Positions 55,223 through 63,596 are shown, counted from the first letter of the stretch. The stretch is DNA of 64,000 nucleotides from Hymenobacter norwichensis DSM 15439 (GCF_000420705.1 NZ_ATVL01000007.1:434001-498000); one strand, 5' to 3'. The notes: generated by a model from the sequence alone, not told the origin. Program-made: numbers and translations.

Positions 55223-56290
55223 ATGGCACAAATCAATTTTGGCGGAGTAGACGAAACCGTAGTTACCCGCGAAGAATTTCCCCTGGAAAAGGCGCTGGAC
55301 GTTCTCAAGGACGAAACTATTGCCGTTATCGGCTACGGGGTGCAGGGTCCCGGCCAGGCGCTCAACATGCGCGACAACGGGTTCAACGTTATTGTTGGTC
55401 AGCGCGAAGATTCTCCGTCGTGGGAGCGGGCGCTGAAAGATGGTTGGGTGGAAGGCGAAACGCTGTTCTCGATTGAGGAAGCAGCGGAGCGCGGCACCAT
55501 CATCTGCAACCTGCTCTCCGACGCCGGCCAAATTGCGCTGTGGCCTACGCTGAAAGCTAAGCTGACGCCCGGCAAAACGCTGTACTTCTCGCACGGCTTC
55601 GGCATCACCTTCAACGACCAAACCAACATCATCCCACCCGCTGATGTAGACGTAATTCTGGTAGCGCCCAAGGGCAGCGGCACCAGCCTGCGTCGCCTGT
55701 TCGTGGCCGGTGGTGGCCTCAACTCGTCGTTTGCCGTGTACCAGGATGCCACGGGCAAAGCCTATGAAAAAGTAGTGGCTATGGGCATCGGTGTCGGCTC
55801 AGGCTACCTCTTTGAAACCGACTTCAAGAAGGAAGTATACTCCGACCTCACCGGCGAGCGGGGCGTACTGATGGGCGCTTTGGCTGGCATCATCGAGGCG
55901 CAATACCAAGTGCTGCGGCAGCGCGGTCACTCGCCTTCCGAAGCCTTCAACGAAACCGTAGAAGAACTCACCCAAAGCCTCGTGCCATTGGTAGGCGAAA
56001 ACGGCATGGACTGGATGTTCAGCAACTGCTCGGTAACCGCACAGCGCGGCGCCCTCGACTGGAAAGGCCGGTTCCGCGAAGCCACCCTGCCCGTCCTCAA
56101 CGAGTTGTACGACAGCGTAGCCAGCGGTGAGGAAGCCCGTCGTACCATCGAGCGCGGCACCACCCCGAACTACCGCTCGGAACTGGAAACCGAACTCAAA
56201 GAAGTGCGCGACTCCGAGCTATGGAAGACCGGCGCTACAGTGCGTCAGCTCCGCTCCAAGGCCGCCGAGAAAGTAGAAGAGTTGAGCTAA
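55223..56290 (+). CDS. ilvC: Ketol-acid reductoisomerase
   Basis: 355 residues, class I. It has a Rossmann start IAVIGYGVQGPGQALNMRDN, cofactor loop GQREDSPSWERAL, SHGFGITF, VAPKGSGTSLRRLF and a knotted C-terminal domain with SDLTGERGVLMGALAGIIEA (Mg-binding Asp/Glu) and the later SVTAQRGALDW. It isomerises and reduces acetolactate and acetohydroxybutyrate. The sequence layout, including the short SPSWERA loop, resembles the plastid/fungal-like lineage more than E. coli IlvC (inference). Confidence 0.95.
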   Translation: MAQINFGGVDETVVTREEFPLEKALDVLKDETIAVIGYGVQGPGQALNMRDNGFNVIVGQREDSPSWERALKDGWVEGETLFSIEEAAERGTIICNLLSDAGQIALWPTLKAKLTPGKTLYFSHGFGITFNDQTNIIPPADVDVILVAPKGSGTSLRRLFVAGGGLNSSFAVYQDATGKAYEKVVAMGIGVGSGYLFETDFKKEVYSDLTGERGVLMGALAGIIEAQYQVLRQRGHSPSEAFNETVEELTQSLVPLVGENGMDWMFSNCSVTAQRGALDWKGRFREATLPVLNELYDSVASGEEARRTIERGTTPNYRSELETELKEVRDSELWKTGATVRQLRSKAAEKVEELS

Positions 56291-56307
56291 AATAGAGTAA
56301 CAACTGC

Positions 56308-56344
56308 AAAGGCTGGCCTACCATTGCTGGTAGCGCCAGCCTTT
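56308..56344 (+). terminator. Terminator after ilvC
   Basis: AAAGGCTGGC and TACCA pair with TGGTA and GCCAGCCTTT around a short loop, about 17 nt after the ilvC stop; CAATTT follows. Confidence 0.65.
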
Positions 56345-56360
56345 CAATTTCCAAGTAACT

Positions 56361-57113
56361 ATGCAATGGAATGCTGATTCCTATGTCCAGAAGCACGCTT
56401 TTGTCTTTCAATATGGTACTGGCTTGGTTGACCTATTAGCGCCAAAGCCCAACGAATCAATTCTAGATTTAGGCTGTGGTTCAGGGGAGCTAACCCAGGA
56501 AATTGCTAGCCACGGAGCTACGGTAATGGGGCTAGATGCCTCGGCTGCCATGATTGCTAAAGCCCAGCAGCAATTTCCTGCTCTGGATTTCAGAATAGCC
56601 GATGCCACTGATTTCGAGTTGCCTGAACGCTTCGACGCTGTATTCTCTAACGCTGTACTGCATTGGGTGCCGGAGGCTAGCGCTGTGATTCAGCAGATAC
56701 ATCGGCATCTAAAGCCGAGCGGACGCTTGGTAGCTGAATTTGGTGGCCAGGACAACGTGGGACAGATTGTGACTGCCTTGTTGCGGCACTTGCATGAGAG
56801 TGGCTACAAGCAGGCGCAAGCTAATTGGTGGTACTTCCCTTCCGTGGGCGAATACGCTTCGTTGCTTGAGAAATACGGTTTTCGGGTTCGGCTGGCGCAG
56901 CACTACGACCGAAATACGATTCTTGCTGATCCTGAGCATGGGCTGACGGATTGGATTGAACAGTTCGGCGACAACTTTTTCACTGGTGTGAGTGCCACCG
57001 ATAAAGCCACCGTGCTAGCTGCCGTTAATGGGGAGTTGCGGCCTGTGTTGTTTCAGGATGGACAATGGGTTGCGGATTACAAACGGCTGCGTGTAGTAGC
57101 CGAAAAGCGGTAA
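56361..57113 (+). CDS. Class I SAM-dependent methyltransferase
   Basis: A 250-residue Rossmann-fold methyltransferase. Motif I ILDLGCGSGELTQEIA, acidic residue in GLDASAAMIAKAQ, motif near RIADATDFELPERFDAVFSN and LHWVPEASAVIQQIHRHLKP. The start QWNADSYVQKHAFVFQYG resembles trans-aconitate methyltransferase-like proteins. The substrate is unknown. Its codon use is more A/T-rich than the ilv genes on both sides, and it interrupts the ilvC-ilvA order, which suggests a later insertion (inference). Confidence 0.85.
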   Translation: MQWNADSYVQKHAFVFQYGTGLVDLLAPKPNESILDLGCGSGELTQEIASHGATVMGLDASAAMIAKAQQQFPALDFRIADATDFELPERFDAVFSNAVLHWVPEASAVIQQIHRHLKPSGRLVAEFGGQDNVGQIVTALLRHLHESGYKQAQANWWYFPSVGEYASLLEKYGFRVRLAQHYDRNTILADPEHGLTDWIEQFGDNFFTGVSATDKATVLAAVNGELRPVLFQDGQWVADYKRLRVVAEKR

Positions 57114-57153
57114 TGCTGTCTAATGAGTGTCTGCCGTTTAAAATATCAAGGAC

Positions 57154-58422
57154 ATGGAAAATGAAGTAGCCGCGCCGCTGGCCGTCACGCTGGAAAATGT
57201 GGAGCAGGCCGCGCGCAACCTGAAAGGCGTCATCTACAAAACCCCTTTGCTGCAAAACCACGGCCTCTCGCGCACCTACGACGCGACGGTGCTGCTGAAG
57301 CGGGAAGATTTGCAAGTGGTACGCTCCTACAAGATTCGGGGTGCCTACCACAAGATGCTCACGCTGCCGCCCATTAGCGGAGAGCGGGAAATAGTGTGCG
57401 CCAGCGCCGGCAACCACGCGCAGGGCGTGGCCTATGCCTGCCAGATGCTCGGCTTGAAAGGCTACATTTTCATGCCCGCCCAAACGCCCGCCCAAAAGGT
57501 GGACAAAGTGCGGCTCTTCGGCAAAGAATACGTGGAAGTGGTCCTCACCGGCGCTAGCTTCGACGACTCGTTCCGCTCGGCCCGCGAGTTCTGCGACGAA
57601 CGGGGCAGCACCTTCATCCATCCCTTCGATGACCTTGCCATTGTAGAAGGCCAGGCTACCGTGGGCCTGGAAATCCTGAAAGCCGCTACCGTGCCTATCG
57701 ACTACTGCTTCATGCCCATCGGCGGCGGCGGCTTGGCTTCGGGCGTGGCCAGTGTGTTCCGGCAGCTCAGCCCGACTACCAAGCTCATCGGCGTGCAGCC
57801 CTTGGGCGCGCCCTCCATGTACTCGGCTATCCGCGGCAACCAGCACGCCGCCCTGGCTAGCATCGACAGCTTCGTGGACGGCGCGGCCGTGAAGTGCCCC
57901 GGCCAGCTCACCTACGAAATCTGCCGCGAATTGCTGGACGAGGTAGTGCTGGTGCCGGAAGGCCAAATCTGCCAAGACTTGCTGAAGATGTACAACGAGG
58001 AAGGCATCGTGCTCGAACCGGCCGGTACGCTTACCATCTCGGCGCTGCACCAGTTTCGGGAGCAAATCAAGGGCAAAACGGTGGTGTGCGTCGTTAGTGG
58101 CTCCAACAACGATATCACTCGCATGGAGGATATCAAGGAGCGCGCCATGCAGCACCAAGGACTGAAGCACTACTTCATGGTGACTTTCAACCAAGCCCCC
58201 GGCGCCCTCCGCCGCTTCGTGAACAACGTGCTGCACGAGGGCGACGACATCATCCAGTTTCAGTACATCAAGAAAAACAACAAGGAAAAAGGTCCTGTCT
58301 TCATCGGCGTCGAAGTAAAGCAGCCCCACGATGTGGAAGGCATCAAAGTCCGCATGGCGGAAGAAGGCTTTGCCTTCGAATACCTGAACGGCAAGCAGGA
58401 TTTCCTGGCGTTGTTAGTGTAG
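57154..58422 (+). CDS. ilvA: Threonine ammonia-lyase (biosynthetic)
   Basis: A 422-residue PLP enzyme of fold type II. VRSYKIRGAYHKM (PLP Lys60), SAGNHAQGVAYA, EGQATVGLEIL, GGGGLASGVASV (phosphate loop). The C-terminal part, about 335-420, has an ACT-like segment (YFMVTFNQAPGALRRFVNNV) with a single regulatory lobe, as in B. subtilis-type IlvA. It deaminates threonine to 2-ketobutyrate for isoleucine. Ends the cluster. Confidence 0.94.
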   Translation: MENEVAAPLAVTLENVEQAARNLKGVIYKTPLLQNHGLSRTYDATVLLKREDLQVVRSYKIRGAYHKMLTLPPISGEREIVCASAGNHAQGVAYACQMLGLKGYIFMPAQTPAQKVDKVRLFGKEYVEVVLTGASFDDSFRSAREFCDERGSTFIHPFDDLAIVEGQATVGLEILKAATVPIDYCFMPIGGGGLASGVASVFRQLSPTTKLIGVQPLGAPSMYSAIRGNQHAALASIDSFVDGAAVKCPGQLTYEICRELLDEVVLVPEGQICQDLLKMYNEEGIVLEPAGTLTISALHQFREQIKGKTVVCVVSGSNNDITRMEDIKERAMQHQGLKHYFMVTFNQAPGALRRFVNNVLHEGDDIIQFQYIKKNNKEKGPVFIGVEVKQPHDVEGIKVRMAEEGFAFEYLNGKQDFLALLV

Positions 58423-58449
58423 AAACAGAGGCACTGCACTAACAACAAA

Positions 58450-58488
58450 ACAAGCTGCCCCGCCGATACTATCGGCGGGGCAGCTTGT
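58450..58488 (+). terminator. Terminator after ilvA
   Basis: A perfect 18-bp stem ACAAGCTGCCCCGCCGAT with its complement and a 3-nt loop. Only a weak T-tract (GGTTTAA) follows. Confidence 0.65.
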
Positions 58489-58559
58489 GGTTTAAGGGGC
58501 CGAGAAGGGGCGAATTTAGGAAGCTGGGGCCACAGCCAGCAGCAGAACAATGCGGGTTA

Positions 58560-59207
58560 TTAGCAAAGCGTGTAGTGTTCTATTCGTACGAGTTTGCCGT
58601 GCTGGAACATCAAGAGCCAAGAGTAGTCGGATTGTATTGGACCTGATGCTAGATTCACGGTTACCACTTTCCCCAGCTTGTAAACATTCAATTCGTACTG
58701 GCCTCTTACTGCATTCGGAAAATCCTTCGCTAAATCCGATAAAGTGGTTTTTGAATTCAAACGAATGTTGCCCGTTTGTAGTGTCAGTTGTGGCTGTTGC
58801 TGAAAGTTGATAATGTCGACAACAGCTGTATCGCCGCAGACTTCGACTTCTGTTGACTTGATATAAGCGAACTTAAATTGCTGGTCGAAGTAAGGCATGC
58901 AGACTTCGTTCATATCTGGCGTAATCAAACTATCGGGCTGCCCTAACTCTTGGAACACTACTTTGGTGGTGCTAAGCATCGGCAGCCGGCCGTTAAGCTT
59001 TGCTGTACTCCAATCCAGGTATTCTGCATTGGTAGAATCATTAGATGGAGTAGACAGTTCCGGTGTGTTGAGTTCAGTCACGGAGGATTTGGTAACCTCA
59101 AGGCTAGCTACGGTCTGCTTCTCTGCCTCCTCATTTCCACAGCTCGATAGTATTGATAACCCAAGAAGTAAGCCGCTGCTTAAGCGAGTGAGTAAGGCAA
59201 GTGTCAT
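58560..59207 (-). CDS. Hypothetical lipoprotein
   Basis: 215 residues with a lipoprotein signal (RLSSGLLLGLSILSSC, mature Cys near residue 23). A Ser/Thr/Glu-rich spacer follows. A folded part from about residue 65 contains TTKVVFQELGQPDSLITPDM, VCGDTAVVDIINFQ and the C-terminal LLMFQHGKLVRIEHYTLC. No known domain. Codon use is relatively A/T-rich. Confidence 0.6.
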   Translation of the reverse strand: MTLALLTRLSSGLLLGLSILSSCGNEEAEKQTVASLEVTKSSVTELNTPELSTPSNDSTNAEYLDWSTAKLNGRLPMLSTTKVVFQELGQPDSLITPDMNEVCMPYFDQQFKFAYIKSTEVEVCGDTAVVDIINFQQQPQLTLQTGNIRLNSKTTLSDLAKDFPNAVRGQYELNVYKLGKVVTVNLASGPIQSDYSWLLMFQHGKLVRIEHYTLC

Positions 59208-59253
59208 GCAATAAGTTTGAATAGTTACTTCACTTGAAGTTTGAGGTAGATAC

Positions 59254-60114
59254 CTAGACCAACTTCTCCTTGAACAGCTTCAGCGTCCGGTCCCAGGCGA
59301 GTTTGGCGGCTTCGGCGTTGTAACGGGCGGGGGAGGAGTCGTTGTTGAAAGCGTGGTTGACGCCTTCGTACACGTACTGTTCGTACTTGATGTTGTTGGC
59401 TTTCAAGGCCGCCTCATAGGCGTCTTTGCCGGCGTTTACCCGCTCATCGAGGCCGGCGTAGTGCAGCAACAGGGTGGCCTTGATTTTGGGCACGTCCTCG
59501 GCTTTGGGCTGGGTGCCGTAGTAGGCTACAGCGGCGTTGAGCTTGGGGTCGGCTACAGCTAAGCTGTTGGCCATGGCCCCACCCCAACAGAAGCCGACGC
59601 AGCCAATTTTACCGTTCGAGTCTTTGCGGCCACGCAGGTAAGTGAGAGCCGCTAAGTAGTTGTTCAGGTTTTGCTGCTTATCGAGCTTGCCAATCATCGT
59701 GCGGCCTTCGTCCTCATTGGCAGGCGTACCTCCAAACACCGACAGCGCATCAACCCCTAAAGCCAAATAGCCGGCCTGCGCCACGCGGCGCGTTACGTCC
59801 TTGATGTGGGGGGTGAGGCCGCGGTTTTCGTGAATCACTACTACGGCGCCCAGCTTCTTCCTGCTCTTCGGGTGCACCAGGTAGCCCTTCATGGTCACGC
59901 CCGCGTCGCCGGGCCAGGTTACTTCTTCGGTTATCAGGTCGTCGGCTTGCTCGGGCACAGTGGCGGCTTGGGCATAGCCGGGTTCCAGCACGGCCAGCGC
60001 TGCCGCCGCCATGGCCGCGCCGCCCGTCAGCTTGTGCAGGCGGTCCAGAAAGTCGCGGCGGCTGAGGGGGGCGTGGGTGTACTCGTCGAAGAGGTTGATG
60101 ATGCGCTGGTCCAT
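59254..60114 (-). CDS. Tat-exported dienelactone hydrolase-family protein
   Basis: 286 residues. A twin-arginine signal LSRRDFLDRLHKLTGG followed by AAMAAAALAVLEPGYAQA. The DLH fold has VVVIHENRGLTPHIKDVTRR, the nucleophile Cys in GCVGFCWGGAMANSLA, Asp in LLLHYAGLDERV and His in GVNHAFNND. The Cys-Asp-His triad is complete. It probably hydrolyses lactones or esters in the periplasm; the substrate is unknown. The Tat signal implies it folds before export. Confidence 0.88.
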   Translation of the reverse strand: MDQRIINLFDEYTHAPLSRRDFLDRLHKLTGGAAMAAAALAVLEPGYAQAATVPEQADDLITEEVTWPGDAGVTMKGYLVHPKSRKKLGAVVVIHENRGLTPHIKDVTRRVAQAGYLALGVDALSVFGGTPANEDEGRTMIGKLDKQQNLNNYLAALTYLRGRKDSNGKIGCVGFCWGGAMANSLAVADPKLNAAVAYYGTQPKAEDVPKIKATLLLHYAGLDERVNAGKDAYEAALKANNIKYEQYVYEGVNHAFNNDSSPARYNAEAAKLAWDRTLKLFKEKLV

Positions 60115-60239
60115 GTGGCGGGAGTGGGCGTGAGAGTGTAGTTGAAAGATAGGCAGTTAATGCAGGGAAAGGTTGCTCGTGGCAGCGCAATCAGTGCCGA
60201 TAGCGCTAATCAGTCAGAAACCATTGCGTAGCTTGCTGT

Positions 60240-61112
60240 ATGAACTCGCTGATTTACCTGGCTTACGGCCTGCCCGACCTGATTAACGAAGGAATTTATA
60301 GCATCCTTTCGTATCAGCAGCTTGTGCCGCACAGTCCGGTGCAGATACTCGTTTACACTGACCAGCCGCAGGCGTTTCGGCAAGTAATAGGGGAACAGGT
60401 TTACATCCACTATCCGGTTATTTCGCCTGCACAATGGCAGGCCTGGCGAGGAAGTCGGGTGTATCTGCTTAAGATTGAAGTGCTGAAACACGCTGCTGAG
60501 CACTACCCCGGCAACTTGTTGTTCGTGGATACGGACACCATTTGGCAGCAAGATCCGGCGCCTATCTTTCAGGCCATTAGCCGCGGGCAGCGCTACATGC
60601 ACGTTTGCGAAGGCGTGCTGGCCCAGGGCAATTACCTGAGTCAAAAAATCTACCGGCACCTACACGGCAAGCACTGGCAAGTCAACGGTCGTATGCTCAC
60701 CGTTGACCCCAGCACGAAGCTCTACAACTCTGGCGTACTCGGCTTCCCGAGCGAGGATGCGCACGCGCTGGACAGCATAAAGGAACTGGGAGAGCAACTA
60801 TACGCAGCTTACAACAAGCATATTATGGAGCAGCTGGCTTTCAGCATGTGGTTCCAGACCCAGGCGCCCATAGCCGAAGCCGCGCCGTATGTGCTGCACT
60901 ACTGGAACCTGAAAGAAATCAGGCCGGTGCTTACGCAAGTGGTGCAGCACTACGCCTCCCAGGGACTTGATGTACTATATAAGCAGCTAAGCCAGCTGAA
61001 TGTTGCGCAGCTGCACCAGCAAGAACTAGCCTACCGCAACCTGCCAAGCTGGCGGCGCACCTTACTGAAACTTCAGGGCCGGCGGTGGCGCCTGCCATCC
61101 ATCGATATATAA
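60240..61112 (+). CDS. Putative GT-A-type glycosyltransferase
   Basis: 290 residues without a signal peptide. It starts NSLIYLAYGLPDLINEGIYS and has the DxD-like LLFVDTDTIWQQDP (about residues 97-110), then YNSGVLGFPSEDA and PYVLHYWNLKE. A VDTDT metal site after an Ile/Leu-rich strand is typical of GT-A folds such as GT8-like transferases. Donor and acceptor are unknown. It is divergent from the Tat-exported hydrolase. Confidence 0.65.
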   Translation: MNSLIYLAYGLPDLINEGIYSILSYQQLVPHSPVQILVYTDQPQAFRQVIGEQVYIHYPVISPAQWQAWRGSRVYLLKIEVLKHAAEHYPGNLLFVDTDTIWQQDPAPIFQAISRGQRYMHVCEGVLAQGNYLSQKIYRHLHGKHWQVNGRMLTVDPSTKLYNSGVLGFPSEDAHALDSIKELGEQLYAAYNKHIMEQLAFSMWFQTQAPIAEAAPYVLHYWNLKEIRPVLTQVVQHYASQGLDVLYKQLSQLNVAQLHQQELAYRNLPSWRRTLLKLQGRRWRLPSIDI

Positions 61113-61134
61113 TGCTGCCGCTCGTCAGGATACT

Positions 61135-61506
61135 TTATTGCTCTTCACGGTGCACTGTGGCCGGGCTGAATGCTGGCACGCACACCGACCAATACTCACA
61201 TTCGGCATCAAACGGATTGGAGTAGCGCACCCGCGCTCCAGCCTTGATCAGCAATGATTCGCCGGCGCCTAGCTCTACCACGTCGCCGTCAATTTCAAAC
61301 CGTTTGCGGCCGCGTACAACAATCGTTACCTCATCAAAATCTGGGCTTTGGTGAGGCTCACTCCACTGTGGCGGTGCTACCATATGCGCCACGCTGTAGG
61401 CAGCTGTTTGGGTGCTGGCTAGGCCAATATGCTCCTCAATGAGTTTGCCGTCGGTGGTAGGCACCACGAACGGGTTCTGCTGGCGGAAATAACGCTTTTC
61501 AGGCAT
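61135..61506 (-). CDS. Cupin-domain protein
   Basis: 123 residues. Single cupin barrel: PHQSPDFDEVTIVVRGRKRF (motif 1, with His and Glu), then LGAGESLLIKAGARVRYSN (motif 2 without the usual His). Possibly a small-molecule binding or isomerase-like protein. It lies 15 nt upstream of the Kazal lipoprotein gene in the same direction... read on the minus strand the cupin gene follows it. Confidence 0.7.
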   Translation of the reverse strand: MPEKRYFRQQNPFVVPTTDGKLIEEHIGLASTQTAAYSVAHMVAPPQWSEPHQSPDFDEVTIVVRGRKRFEIDGDVVELGAGESLLIKAGARVRYSNPFDAECEYWSVCVPAFSPATVHREEQ

Positions 61507-61520
61507 GGTAAAGGCGGTTT

Positions 61521-61763
61521 TTACTTTTGCGGATCGGGGCAGGCGCCGGGCTTGAAGCTGGTAACGCCGGCATTGGTAGCTACACAGGCGTTGCTATATG
61601 TTTTGCCGTCGCAGCCGCAGACTGGGTCGTACTGCATGGTGCACATGGCATCCGTCCGGATTTTGGCGGGGTCGATGCACGGCTTGGTGGCAGTGCTGGC
61701 CGGGGTGGTGTTCTGGCAGGCGCCGGCTAGCAGCAGGGCCAGTGAAAACAGCATTGGTTTCAT
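61521..61763 (-). CDS. Kazal-type inhibitor-like lipoprotein
   Basis: 80 residues from the ATG at 61763. Lipoprotein signal [15 protein letters not shown] (mature Cys16), a Thr-rich spacer, then a Kazal-like fold: [20 protein letters not shown] and VTSFKPGAC. The six Cys expected for a Kazal domain are present. It may inhibit serine proteases at the cell surface, but the reactive-site residues do not reveal a target. The longer in-frame start at 61826 precedes the lipobox signal and is less likely. Confidence 0.8.
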   Translation of the reverse strand: MKPMLFSLALLLAGACQNTTPASTATKPCIDPAKIRTDAMCTMQYDPVCGCDGKTYSNACVATNAGVTSFKPGACPDPQK

Positions 61764-62103
61764 CAGATAAATAGCTAAAAAATAAAACAGGAACGCAGCC
61801 ACTTTGGGCAGATGCGGAGGCCGCAAGGTACATGCCCGAAGCCATCATGCAAATTATATGGCGCAACGGCGCACGCCGTAGCACCTAGTGCAGCAACTGC
61901 TAATACGCAGCCTACGCATGGTATAAACGGGTCGCTATATTTTAAAGAACCGCTTTTTTAGCTGCCAATGAAAACCTGTGCTGCTAAGCTCCGTAAGAGG
62001 CTCATAATGGCGAAAACCTGACGAGCTCTTGTTGCTCGCTTAGGCCGGAGTCTCGCTCTGGTAGCCACTTAATTGCAATTCATCACTTTTCTCTCCCTAC
62101 ATC
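61764..62103. other. Divergent gap upstream of ytxH-csbD
   Basis: About 340 bases between divergent genes. It should hold both promoters, but no full TAnnTTTG box was recognised. No hairpin or RNA gene was seen. Confidence 0.4.
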
Positions 62104-62538
62104 ATGTCGTATCACGAAGAAGACAACTCGGGTAAAATTCTCCTCGCTGCTTTGGCCGGTGCCGGTGCTGGTATCATTGCTGGTTTGCTGATGGCTCCTG
62201 ATAAAGGCAAAGCTACCCGCGAGAAAATCGGCAGCGCTGCTACCAAATACACGGGCCAGTTCGGTGAGCAATTCGCTAAATACACCGAAGACTTGGACGC
62301 CAAGTTCAAAGGTTATGTTGAGAAACTGGAAGACTTGGGTATCAGTGGTGCTGGTAGCAGCCTGAAGCTGAAAGGCAACTGGGACGACGCCAAAGGCAAG
62401 CTGAAGCAGCAGTACGCTCAGCTCACCGACGAAGACCTAGAGTATGCCGAAGGCAAGAGCGACGAGCTAGTAGGCCGCTTGCAAAAGAAGCTTGGCAAAG
62501 CCAAGAATGAAGTAGTGAAATTGCTGAACGACCTGTAG
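62104..62538 (+). CDS. YtxH/CsbD fusion protein
   Basis: 144 residues. N-terminal YtxH-like part with a Gly/Ala membrane helix (ILLAALAGAGAGIIAGLLMAP) and the basic DKGKATREKIGSAA. A central amphipathic region (FAKYTEDLDAKFKGYVEKLE) follows. The C-terminal CsbD-like part has LKGNWDDAKGKLKQQYAQLT and DEDLEYAEGKSDELVGRLQK. Both families are linked to general stress, osmotic or envelope responses; biochemical role unknown. The second ytxH gene lies 168 nt downstream after a terminator. Confidence 0.85.
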   Translation: MSYHEEDNSGKILLAALAGAGAGIIAGLLMAPDKGKATREKIGSAATKYTGQFGEQFAKYTEDLDAKFKGYVEKLEDLGISGAGSSLKLKGNWDDAKGKLKQQYAQLTDEDLEYAEGKSDELVGRLQKKLGKAKNEVVKLLNDL

Positions 62539-62556
62539 GCCGAAGCAGTAACTAAT

Positions 62557-62596
62557 AGAAACGCCTCTGCTTTCTCACGAGAGCAGGGGCGTTTCT
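62557..62596 (+). terminator. Terminator after the YtxH/CsbD gene
   Basis: A 15-bp stem with one wobble pair, AGAAACGCCTCTGCT / AGCAGGGGCGTTTCT, with a 10-nt loop, then GTTA. Confidence 0.75.
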
Positions 62597-62706
62597 GTTA
62601 ACTAATATTCAGCAAAGACGTTATTGTAGAAAGTGGCTATGCTTGCGGGCATCATACCTGCGCTAGCCACGTAGTTCATGTACTCATCACCCAACTATTC
62701 TGTTTT

Positions 62707-63060
62707 ATGGAAGATACGAAAGGCAAAGTGATACTCTCGCTGCTGGCCGGAGCCACTATTGGAGCCGTAGCTGGCCTGCTGCTGGCTCCCGAAACCGGCG
62801 ACGAAACTCGGTCGGGCTTAAAAAAATCTGCCTCTAAGTTTGGCAAGGACTTAGATAAGCTGTTCAAAGAAGGACTATCCCGCTTCAATTCGCTAACCGA
62901 CCAAAGCAAAGGCTCGGCCAAGCAACAGTCCGACCGTTCGGCGGCTGACGTGCTTCTGGGCGCGCTCCACTCACCTGAAAGCGGTTCCGATGCTGATTCC
63001 GACTACGATGGTATCGGTGGCGACGCTCGACATTCGGCGAGCTATGGTAAAGGAATCTAA
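62707..63060 (+). CDS. YtxH-domain protein
   Basis: 117 residues. One membrane helix (VILSLLAGATIGAVAGLLLA) followed by PETGDETRSGLKKSASKFGK. A Ser/Gly/Asp-rich tail (GSDADSDYDGIGG) without a CsbD part ends the protein. It is a likely paralogue of the upstream gene with a different C-terminus. The stop codon is 7 nt from the first copy of the tandem RNA unit. Confidence 0.8.
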   Translation: MEDTKGKVILSLLAGATIGAVAGLLLAPETGDETRSGLKKSASKFGKDLDKLFKEGLSRFNSLTDQSKGSAKQQSDRSAADVLLGALHSPESGSDADSDYDGIGGDARHSASYGKGI

Positions 63061-63070
63061 AAAAAGTTTG

Positions 63071-63310
63071 TGCACATTGTAACTTCTTTTCAGTGCTGCC
63101 GTTAAAGAATATATAACCGACTTAAAAGAAGATCGGAGAATTCAATGTCGTAAAATTGCCGGCTACCGAGCTTCTGCTGTTTGTGGTTTAAACAAACAGC
63201 AGTAAAATCTGGATGTGCCCATCGCAAGCTTCTGCATTCGAACCCGGTTGGAATGGTAAGTCTGTTGTACAAAAGAAAGCCTCCCGCATTCAATTAGCGG
63301 GAGGCTTTCT
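63071..63310 (+). ncRNA. Putative structured small RNA, copy 1
   Basis: A non-coding unit that is collinear with copy 2. It has stem P1 CTTCTTTT (63083-63090) with AAAAGAAG (63124-63131), the conserved block GCCGTTAAAGAA, a small CAAT/ATTG hairpin (63143-63158), and stem P3 CTGCTGTTTG (63174-63183) with CAAACAGCAG (63193-63202). It ends in a terminator AGAAAGCCTCCCGC / GCGGGAGGCTTTCT (63274-63310). The motif AGCTTCT occurs at 63169 and 63227. A TTTG at 63067-63070 may belong to its promoter. Exact 5' end unknown. It could instead be the 3' UTR of ytxH. Confidence 0.6.
63274..63310 (+). terminator. Terminator of RNA copy 1
   Basis: A 14-bp perfect stem with a 9-nt loop (ATTCAATTA), followed by GATTTT. 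Confidence 0.8.
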
Positions 63311-63354
63311 GATTTTAAGGGTAGTAGGTTCATAGGTTTTTTTGAAAAAAAGAA

Positions 63355-63596
63355 TATGTGCATAACCTCTTTTCAAATATTGCCGTTAAAGAAGACATAA
63401 CCGGCTTGAAAGAAGTTGGTAAGCACAATTGAAGTAAAATTGCCGACAGTAGAGCTTCTACTTGATTATGGTTAACTTAACCAAGTAGTAAAATCATACT
63501 TGTTCATCGTAAGCTTCTTCAAATAGTTCTGCCAGCAAAAGTTAGCCGCTTATAAAAAGAAAGCCTCCCGCACCTTTATTGTGCGGGAGGCTTTCT
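63355..63596 (+). ncRNA. Putative structured small RNA, copy 2
   Basis: Same order of elements as copy 1. P1 CTCTTTTCA (63367-63375) with TGAAAGAAG (63407-63415). A CAATT/AATTG hairpin (63426-63430, 63438-63442). P3 CTACTTG (63458-63464) with CAAGTAG (63482-63488). AGCTTCT lies at 63453 and 63512. It ends in a 16-bp terminator (63558-63596). The P3 pairs differ from copy 1 but stay complementary, which supports a selected RNA fold. The conserved core is TGCCGTTAAAGAA. The 5' end is a guess from the alignment. Confidence 0.6.
63558..63596. terminator. Bidirectional terminator of RNA copy 2 and lysS
   Basis: A 16-bp perfect stem (AGAAAGCCTCCCGCAC and complement) with a 7-nt loop. On the plus strand it ends RNA copy 2; on the minus strand it follows lysS, which ends at 63616. 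Confidence 0.8.

Noticed and set aside
60229..60236. TAGCTTGC as a promoter for the glycosyltransferase-like gene
   Set aside because: It ends 3 nt before the ATG, which leaves no room for a start site unless the mRNA is leaderless.
63102..63363. Short minus-strand frames between ytxH and lysS
   Set aside because: They overlap the terminators and conserved RNA elements, and their sequence is not conserved between the two tandem copies.
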